Positions 55,320-64,000 of a DNA stretch of 64,000 nucleotides are shown one piece after another. The notes under the pieces were generated by a model. It was not told where the DNA came from, did no database searches, and saw nothing but the letters and a program-made list of their open reading frames with translations. The stretch spans positions 6,604,424 through 6,668,423 of the forward strand of contig NC_081334.1 of NCBI RefSeq assembly GCF_022539665.2. Reading direction: 5' to 3'. Positions within the stretch are counted from its first letter, which is position 1. Every line of letters starts with the position of its first letter. The translations under genes and the position numbers were made by a program. The DNA is from Daphnia carinata (lineage: Eukaryota; Arthropoda; Branchiopoda; Diplostraca; Daphniidae).

Positions 55320-58300
55320 CATGTCCGACGAACCCCAAGTTTCAGTTTGATCCCTATTTCCCTCCAAAAGGGAAGTGAAGCAGACGGATTATTTAATTTT
55401 CATCAATTTGCAGTTGCACTACTCTGTAATTTCTGTTAACATTTGCCATTTTCCAGAAGCTGATTATTAATTAATTTTTTTCTTCTTTACTTGGCAATTG
55501 TTATCATAACAATTATCTAAAAGTTTAAAAATGTTGGATTACGGGTGTGGGTTGTGGTCTACATCATCCATCACCATCAAGAGCGAAAAGTAGTCACAAC
55601 AATGTAGCCGTGGCACACGAACCATGAACCATCAGTCATCCACAAGTGCCCGCGAACGCCAGAGGAAGAAAAAAAAAAGATGAAAGAATAATGACACACA
55701 CACCGACGAGTGTCTGTAATGAAATAGTCAGAGAAGAGAAATCAAGATGAACGATCCCTCAACACGTGCAATAGACACGAAATCAATGTCGAGCCGTCGC
55801 CATGCTAGCAATTTAATTTTAAAAAGAAATGGTATTAGATATACTGTTAATAAGGCACGTCATGGCATGCAGGATACGACATCATAGATGGCGACTACTA
55901 ATAAAAGCAAGGCATTTTTGTTTTTTCTGTGGTGCAATATAACGTCCAGCATCTGTCGTGCACACGAGTCCCAGGGTCTCGAGAGAATGGACAGAGACAA
56001 AAAAGTGCACTCACCGAACAGACAAATTATATGTATATAAATCTCCATCGACTCTCTTAGGCAGAGTGCCTTCTGCTGTGTCTATGTTGTGTAAATATAG
56101 TAAACTCTAGAAAATATACCCTAGCTTATTTACTCGGTTCGAATGTCCAGCAGTCAACAAACAAAAACGAATCTAAAGCAAACGTCTGAACAAAAACACG
56201 AAGTAGGAAACGCATCATCAGACGACGAAAGAAAAAGGGCAGAACATGGATGGGATATCCCTCTGGGATTTAGGCAGCAGAAGACGTGATGAATTCGTGA
56301 CTGCTGATGCGAGTCTGGGCCGTTGACGGATGAGATCTTCCCTTGGAAATAAACGACGCCTGAGAGGTCACGGAGATATCAGTACATTAATGGCTTCGTC
56401 TCTCTTTCCGACTGTTCATTAAGTTTCATAAATCTATATGCTCCTTTCTTCTTGCTTCACATCTCTGCCGAGCTTCAGTTCTCCACAAAGAGAGCATGGA
56501 CTGTGCTGCTAAACGTACTGTGTACGTATATGTGAATAATGGCGTCTGACGTCATCGAGTGCACCAACTTTATACATGGGCAGTCGTATGCAATTCAATT
56601 ACACGATGGTTTCCATGTACGTACGTGCTATACCTTTCGAATAGCAGTGCTGGATCGATAGACAGATTATACCTTCGATTTTGACGTGAACATATATGTA
56701 CAAGACTCGCCGTTGATATTGATAAACAACTTTCTAAAAGGTGGATCCGCATAGGGCACTGCTATTTGGCAGCAAACTATCACGCGGGTTTAGTCATACA
56801 TAAACGTGGACATTCTCGGTGATTTATACGCATTGACGGAATTCCATCTGTTATGCTTTCTTCTACTCCTGTCTCGTATATCTCATTCCCTTCTTTGAAT
56901 CGACAGTACTGGAATATTGGCATAACTTTTTTTTTGTTGTTTTTCTTCAAAGATTCCCGACTAGGCAATAGGAAAAAGAAAAAGGTATTAAACGAAAAAC
57001 GGTAATTATTATTTTTGATAACGGCCTATAAAATATCTCTGTGCATGAATGGTTGACGAAATGATATTTTATTTGTGCTATTAAATATTCCAAAACGACC
57101 TTCTTTTTTGTTAACTTTACGTCGAGAGAGCGGCTTCTTTTTCTCGTTGTTGCCATTGCCGTTGTTATATTGGCTTCTTTATGTACATACATGCAAGATC
57201 CATTTAATCAGTCCATAAAAAACGAGCTTTTGACCGCGCTTGTCGGATGATTCAGCCTTTTAAAAAATACACTCTGTTATGTACACACACACACACACAC
57301 AAGCACATAAAAATGTGTTTGATAGACCCAGCAGCAGAACGAATCAAAAAGTTTATTGAAAACGCAAAAAGGGAACAGTCCCGCTGTAGGCATGAAACCC
57401 AGAGGGTGAAAAACAGAAAAGAAAAACGGGCTCACGCGATAATATATACAGATGCATTTAAAAGAATGAAAAGAAAGAAAAACAGAAATTGAATAGCCTT
57501 TGTGTCAGGGGTGAAACTAACTGGAGGAAAAAGTTGTTGTTACACCCAAATATGAGCCGTGTTCCCGGAGTTGGAATCACGTTTTCCAACTAGACACACG
57601 ATGGATATTAATATTGGTATTTGTATACAAGGGCTTCTGTCTGACACAGTCGGGAATTGGTGTGCAAACAGCTTCGTGTGAACGAGCTATGTAGAAAAAG
57701 ATGTGACCCAATGATGAACTATAACAAGGTGAGAGTTTATTATAGCCCCATCTGGACGATAAATCACCTTCCTTATGGGAAACACGGCCATAGTCCCATA
57801 AGATACCACCAGCTGTGGTGCAGGTGTAAAGCTCAAAAGACATCAAAGGGGGTAGTGAAATCATAGCGTGACCTTAATGTTAATGGGGAACCCCTAAGAA
57901 TATGAAATGAAAAATACCTTTCCTATTACATTTTAAAGACATCCGGACGTTGACAACTGAACGACAGTAACCCAGTTCAAATTACGTCTAGGGATAGAAT
58001 GGGACTGACGGACGAGTTCAAAACCAAGAATGAATGTAAAAGTAATAAGCCCAGAAGAGCCATAAATCGTTAGCAATTGCCTCTCGTTAACATATAACCT
58101 ATAGAAAAATTAGAACACGTAGAGGGCCTCAAACAAGTGCTAGTAATTGGATACATAAAAAAAAAAAAAAAATTTAAGTAGTTTTTAAAATAAAATGATT
58201 GGAAGCTTTCGCATTTCTGGAGTTACCTGAATGGCAGAAAACATATTTCGGGATCGTTTGACGGGAGAAAGAGGAATTCCGGCCGCTAGATGGCTGTCGT

Positions 58301-58325
58301 GAATAGAGGTGAGTGAGCGTGACGT
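55320..58325. other. Intergenic region without supported gene
   Basis: About 3 kb, less rich in homopolymers than 19-51 kb. It contains the 3' flank of the membrane-protein gene, a TAGATGGCG word at 55885-55893 and a (CA)n run at 57283-57300. Open frames are short and look random. Confidence 0.55.
57283..57300. repeat. (CA)n microsatellite
   Basis: Nine CA units. Confidence 0.9.
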
Positions 58326-59379
58326 TCAACAGGATTCAAAGGGATAAACCGGTGGTGGAATCGGAGGCCGCGGATTTTTCATATGGTACTTTCCTGTGTT
58401 CGGAGAGGCCTTCCTTCCAGTGTTTCCTTTGCCTAGAAATGTTCTTGAAATCCTTGACACTTTAGTGACAGGATTCTTAGTTCTTGTCCGGCAGGGTACA
58501 CTCAGAGGAGCGGGAACAACATCAGGTAATGGAACAACACTTGTTGTTGGGTTTGCCATTCTGGCCACAACAATAGTCAAACCGACCAGTGTTAGAACGA
58601 TAGCTCCGAGTAGTGCCAATACGGCATAAATCGTAGTTTCTGTTGTAAACAAACGCATACCAAATTATGATACAAGATGGAATAATAATAATAGAAATAC
58701 ATACTCAGTTCATTCACTTCACCGGCGAGTTGGTAAACTAGTCTGACCCTTTGACGTGGAGTCATTTTCGGTCCGGCATGAATTGTGAATAAAGAATCCG
58801 TATCTTTATAGACGGTAATATCACCGCTGCTGAAAGCCTGTTGTACTGATGCTGGTACGGGGCTGTTCAACATCCAAGCCGTGCCCCAACAACTCGAGAA
58901 GCTTCTGCCAGCAAGACTCAAATTTGGAATGTTGTGGAAGACGATGTTGATGACTATTCGATCAAATGTGCTTTCGTTGACTGTTAGGCTCTTAACATTA
59001 CTCACAACCAAGCTAACTTCTCGTAAATCATTCAAGACAATATCCTCTTCGTCGTTGCACAAGATTAGTCCAGTACAATTACTGATTGATATCATGTTCT
59101 TGAGAGGTGTCAATTGATATAGTTTGGATACGTCCAGTCTCAGATCTTCCTTAATACAATCTTTGAGCTGGAGCCCCGTCTGTTTTCACCAGAGAAAAAA
59201 AATGTGTGTTATTAATCGAATATCTAAAATCTATTAAATATATATACCTTGTTTGAAACGGAGCACTTGCATCCGTATTCAACAGGAAATCCCAGTGATT
59301 GATTGCAATCCTCGCTGCAGAAGACCAGGGTCGTCCAGCAGAGCAAGCCATATAACAGAAGCGCGGTCTGAGATGTCAT
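58326..59379 (-). CDS. Type I single-pass membrane protein, unrecognised family
   Basis: Three exons, 59379-59248, 59179-58705 and 58639-58326, join in phase to 306 residues. A signal peptide (MTSQTALLLYGLLCWTTLVF, then CS) leads into a Cys-bearing ectodomain of about 185 residues (CNQSLGFPVEYGCKCSVSNK, KDCIKEDLRL, SNCTGLILCNDEEDIVLNDL), with three N-glycosylation sequons (NQS, NCT, NES). The pattern of NMISISNCTGL, LREVSLVVSNVKSLTVNEST and IPNLSLAGRSF resembles a few irregular leucine/beta-helix-type repeats. One transmembrane helix (about 208-230; YAVLALLGAIVLTLVGLTIV) and a basic, Pro-rich tail of about 75 residues ending PPIPPPVYPFESC follow. PPVY could bind WW domains. Probably an arthropod- or lineage-specific surface protein. 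The gene model is solid; the function is unknown. Confidence 0.75.
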
Positions 59380-60141
59380 CTTGTTGTTAACCAATCGATC
59401 GAATACGTCTGCACGAGTTTTTGGCTTCCAGGGAATACGTTGAACTTGATTCTGTACTTGCTATTTTCTTGTAATCTCTTCGAAAGGCAGCGGTTTCCGC
59501 AGGCAATACCCACCAAACATGTGAAACGGAAAACAGAATTTAACAAACCAGAAACGTCGCTTCCGTTTTTCCTGATAAGATGATAATTTCAGACATATAT
59601 ATTTTGTTCCATGATAAACAGAAAGGGGAAAAAATGGCATGTGATTTCGTATCAAATCAAAATTTCCAAGGTTTTTTTCTTGTAAGCTTTTTGTGTGTGT
59701 TTGTATGACATGTACCAAACAACGGAATGACATAGAGTAAACTCAATAACGCATATTGACTAAAAAACCCCAAAAAATCACGTCTATATAAAGAATTTTT
59801 GTTAAATTTTTTATATAGCATGTAGTGAAAAAGCTTTACTTGAATAAATAGTTGAGATAGGAGATGGATTGACATTGAATTTTAAGGTCAACGGACATCC
59901 AAGTTGATGGAAGTGCACGGCATGCACGACACGACAGACATCGAAATTAGAATATAATATTTGTACGTAAACGTGAATTGTTTTCTAAATGTGAAAATGA
60001 AACACGTAATTGAATGCAAAAGAGTTCCTCTATAAAAAAAAAAAATCTGAAAATAAATTAAATGGAATTTATATCTTTCGTTTTGTGTGAAGGTGTTGTG
60101 TAATTGTGTGATGTTTCTTTTGGCGGGTTTAATTTTGTGTT
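59380..60141. other. Interval between membrane-protein gene and synaptotagmin gene
   Basis: About 760 bp holding the promoter side of the membrane-protein gene and the 3' UTR of the synaptotagmin gene. A/T-rich; no supported frame. Confidence 0.5.
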
Positions 60142-63100
60142 TCAATGCAGAAAATGCCACATGGCGATGGATTTTCTGACATTGTGGGCCATATCCTGCC
60201 AATGTTGGCGTTCAGGTGATGTCGGATTCTGATCGGGACCGAGGGCCAAGCAGCCCAATTGGGCGCTTTTGCCACCCCGTTCGCTGCCGTGGTCCACCAC
60301 CGATATCTGTAAAGCCAATCAAAATGTAAACGAATTATTGGAAAATAAAAGAACTCTTATTTTGCATCTTCACCTCAAGTGTGCAACTGTGCAATTTGGT
60401 CGAAGGTAGAGTAAATGTCAGCGCTTGGTTCCAGACTGGATGGCAAGTGCCTTTGCGACATTCAGTCTTCTTCTTCTTCAGCCGTTTACCGTTCACCATC
60501 AGGTAGAGCTTCACCAGTGGATCTGTGAAACAATACATGTCAGATTAAATCAATAAAAAAATAATTAAGCTTTATTTACCGATGTTTTCTTTGCTGGCCG
60601 GCACGACCAAGTTCTTGGCTTTGAGCACGACGACGGTGAGTCGTTCGGCCGACGGCAGATAACTGAGCGAGATGAGTAGCTGCGGTCGGCTCTCGTCCGG
60701 CAACGTGTTACGCATTACATCCGCCCAAATGTCGACCCCCGGCCCAGTGTTGTTGCTCCCAAATACATTTTCGCGATCTGCCAGCGAGAAATGCAAGTCT
60801 CCGACGACACACGGTCTTGAAAATCGATCGTACTCGCATATCTGGAAAAGGAAAAAAAAGGCGTGGGTGAGCGTCAGTTCAATCATCACATCTAGGTCTT
60901 CGTGAGCAGCTGTTTCCGACCAAATGATTGATAGGTTCCCGTGATTGCGTTTTAATTACATCTTGAATTGCGGACCGAAAGTGTCGCGGGACGACCTACG
61001 ATTTTAACGATCAACCTGAAAACACGTAATCAACTCAATCAAGAAGACAGTGTACGACTGTTCGCTAACTGCTGACTCATTTTCTTAAACGGTAGACAGC
61101 GTTTCCTTAATAAACGTATTACACGCACTATAACCTGCTGCCAAAATGATCAGCGTCTTTGAAGACCGACGGTCGAGTAACAAGCGACATCGCCTCATTA
61201 GTAGCTAGGGCGTGCACTCACGCAACATCGTTTACTCTATAAAGGGACCCCGAAAGGAATGGACACGGCTAAACGAAGTCATACGGGTACGTCAAAACGG
61301 GTAAACGTCGTGCAGGGCAACGCCTTGGTAACATGTTGCAACACTCGATTTGTTGCTCACGTTTTTGACATTGACATACAGTGAATGAAACGACGTCATC
61401 AAACTGAACAGGCAACGCATTTCACAGGTGTGATCCACCTGCATGCATAAGAAGGGCTTCAATATGCGGATGTATCGATCCGCAGCCTTAGCCGATTTGC
61501 ACCAACTTTTTGAGACGCTAGTTCCCGAGAAACGGAATTATTTGCAACGAGGGAAACTCGACAACTAGTTGAGACTATGTGGCCACCAGTCACGGGGAAG
61601 CGAAGGAATAAAATTCCCTTGGCGACGTCTTCCTCTATTTTTGATGAAGCGTCGCTCAAAGGCCTCGTAACGACAATGCACGTAAAATAGGAAAGCTAAA
61701 GCACTTGGGGAGGGCTGTTACCTGGAATCGGAGCGTCTTATCGGCAAGGTGATCGTGTGACACGGGAAATTTGAAGCGTTCATCGAAGAAGCACTGCGTG
61801 TCGGTTCCCATTCGCAGGCAACGTGCAGATTGTCTACGCCGTTGATCCACTTCTGGTTGCAAAAGGAGGCGGACATGCGCTTCTCGTGGATTGCTGCTCG
61901 ATCCGGCGGCCATGCCACTGGTGCTGCTGCAACTACCGCCGGACGACGAAGTCGATCCGCTTCCATCCGTAAAACTGGCCATCGTCAGCGATAAGTCACA
62001 AGCTATTTCATGATTAATAAGCATCATTATTAATTAAATATTCACCATCACAATAAAATAAAAATCTGGTTTGGGATTGGAAGGATGAAATATTAATGAA
62101 GAGGATCGAGTGTCATTTGTGAGATTGACTAGCAGTCAAAATGGATTGGCAATAATAAGCCGAATGCGAGTCTTTGTTTCCCGCTCCGCTAGCCCACGTG
62201 AATGTTGATAAAAGAGAGAACGATGAAAAGGAAAAGAAAAATACTTGAAGCAGGAAAAAAAAGACGATCGATAAAACCTGTGAACGGTGGGAGATACACA
62301 CAAAGAAAACTACCAAGATTTTCAAGAGAACAAATAAAGAAAAAGACTTGATCGTCTTGCTACTTCCGTCATCAAACACTTGTTTCATTGGGTTTGTTAC
62401 CAGTTGCACAAACAAACTCAACGAAACGTAGAAAGCACATAAAAAAAGAAAAAAGAAATGGATTGTTTACATCTCACGAGCATCGATCGATTGCGAACTC
62501 GGTCGGAAGGATCTACTGAAAACAAAATGGGTCCCCCCTTTTTTCTTTTAGGATCCTATAACAACAAGCGTATCCTAATCGTTTATTCTGTGTCAAGAAC
62601 AACCATCACCACTAGGATTTTCGTTAAAAAATTTTAATGGCCTGTAATCCTTAAAAGGTAAAAGGCATGTGTAAGCGTAAGGAGTGGTACCTTCGATGAG
62701 ATGGACGAGTAAATCCGATTTGTCGAAATCGTAAGACAGGCGGAAATGGATCCGTCCGAGAGGAATGTTGCTGTTACTACGGACGCTTGCCGCTCCACTG
62801 GCTTTCTGAGGAGCTGCCGCCGATGCAGCCGTAATCGAAACGGGTCCCGCACTGCTGTTTAACTGTTGATGATTCGATTGAATATGGTCTGATAAAGACG
62901 ATTCGTTGGTTGAATGATCCGAATGATCTTGATCATCGGCCGGCAATCCGACATGAATGGACGTTTCGCGTTTGTAGAGTTCCGGCTGAAGTGCTCCGAA
63001 CGGAGTCGAAGTTGACGTCATTGCTAGGCAGCACAACGACGTCGTTGATCCTTGGCTCTGGTTGGACGTAGTCGACGACGATGATTGAACCGAATTCATC

Positions 63101-64000
63101 TTGTTCAAAGAGCAGAGCATTGGCGATCGGTTGCGTCTGACCAATGGCGAGGCCGGCGTCGTTGTAGTGGCCGGAACGGGTGAATTGCACGCCGATGAAG
63201 TGACGGACGCCAAAGAATTAAGAAGCGATGAAAACGAAGGCGTCGGACTCACCAACGGACTTGGATACGGTGTCAAATTCAAATTGTTACTGCTCACATG
63301 GATGTGCCCCCCGGATGATCCTGCCGATCCTCCTCCAAACAAAGGTGTCGGATTCGAAGCCAAACGGTGACGACATGATGGAGACGGAGAACGTTGACTT
63401 TGCAAACTCTCAGAACGGCCCTGTTTCGGGATTATAATTAAGGCAAAGTTTAAGTTTAATCGAACGAATAGTACGACATTCAGAGATAAAATTAATGAAG
63501 GTACACACGGCATTGATTGCTTAGACACCTAGCAGTTCTCCATCTACAAATGCGATGTGAACAAAAATTCTTGGAACGCCTTGAACTCTAATATGCCTCC
63601 ACTCAGATGAGAGACGCATTTTATCGATTTTTCGTAGCATATAAATAAATTGAATAGATTCTTTTTTAGTCTACAACAATGCGTTAAAAAAAAAGGGCGA
63701 GGAGATTAAACTGGAGAAAAATACCACACAAAATAGACAATGGGGCTGGCAAGAATGTCTCCAGCAATAAAGCTCACGTATTTCGGATAATTGCAGGTTA
63801 GTACCGCACGTGGCGGGATCCTGTTAATCTAACAGCTGTTGGATTGCGATGCTTGTCAGTTCATGGGAGCCTAAGAGTTTACCACGCATTCAAGCCAAAG
63901 CGACGCACGTCTTTTTTTTTTGGGAAAGATGCGATCGATGGCCGAAAGTTTGGATCTGCTTCGCGAATGCGCTTACGTTATACACGGTGGCGTACGCGTC
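60142..64000 (-). CDS. Syt12: Synaptotagmin-12-like protein, 3' part (5' end beyond window)
   Basis: Exons 63420-62691, 62002-61722, 60841-60580, 60522-60374 and 60306-60142 join in phase to 528 residues, ending with the synaptotagmin WHXL signature (AMWHFLH). A possible preceding exon end (DAYATVYN|GTAAGC, 64000-63977) has the right phase. The first 210 residues are a Ser/Pro/Thr-rich cytoplasmic linker. C2A begins GRIHFRLSYDFDKSDLLVHL and includes CDLSLTMAS, a Ser/Gly insertion, EAHVRLLLQPEVDQRRRQSA and EYDRFSRPCVVGDLHFSL. C2B includes LTVVVLKAKNLVVPASKENI, DPLVKLYLMVNGKRLKKKKT and HPVWNQALTFTLP. Most loop aspartates that bind calcium are replaced, fitting a calcium-independent synaptotagmin, and HWQDM..NVRKSIAMWH resembles Syt12. 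Synaptotagmins steer vesicle fusion; the N-terminal membrane anchor lies outside the window. Confidence 0.85.

Noticed and set aside
57247-57492. 81-codon Lys/Arg-rich plus-strand frame
   Set aside because: Crosses a CA microsatellite and A-rich DNA; no motif.
1-64000. CRISPR array, prokaryotic operon, virus or plasmid content
   Set aside because: No spaced direct-repeat array and no Shine-Dalgarno-led gene clusters; introns throughout show eukaryotic nuclear DNA, and no viral gene was recognised.

Overview
The window is nuclear DNA of an arthropod, most likely a daphniid crustacean (Daphnia-like). That is inferred from short GT-AG introns of about 60-80 bp, compact head-to-head gene pairs, arthropod-type gene content and a Vasa relative with CCHC zinc knuckles. 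There is no operon structure. I rebuilt the coding exons by hand from splice signals, reading phase and family motifs. Every multi-exon model below joins in frame, but none has been tested against transcripts.

Region 1-9.1 kb is repeat and pseudogene territory. It holds a tRNA-derived SINE-like unit (about 165-427), a short vasa fragment (1681-1806) and two copies of a GCTAGCGC-cored repeat (about 2.8 and 8.8 kb). It also holds a 1.74 kb fold-back element (4554-6297) with arms of about 600 bp enclosing three tRNA-like units, and a decayed vasa copy that keeps intron sequence (6601-8290).

Region 9.1-18.5 kb is gene dense. A FASTK-family mitochondrial RNA protein gene (minus) faces SRA1 (plus) across 215 bp. 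An ovarian-tumor (otu/OTUD4-type) deubiquitinase gene (minus) faces SCYL2 (plus) across a CpG-like leader region. SRA1 and otu converge tail to tail.

Region 18.5-30.8 kb holds RASSF8 (minus, 8 coding exons, 19529-23777), followed upstream by about 7 kb of homopolymer- and microsatellite-rich non-coding DNA.

Region 30.8-50.4 kb is one large minus-strand gene. I resolve 28 coding exons for a secreted protein of about 2132 residues: signal peptide, long acidic region, 17 EGF-like repeats (mostly calcium-binding type), sushi modules, HYR-like modules and a Cys-rich ephrin-receptor-like C terminus. Its first intron is about 7.3 kb.

Region 50.4-64 kb holds weak candidate exons (52.7-54.9 kb), an unrecognised type I membrane protein of 306 residues (58326-59379, minus) and the 3' part of a synaptotagmin-12-like gene (60142 to the window edge, minus). 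I found no CRISPR array, rRNA gene, intact tRNA gene or prokaryotic feature.
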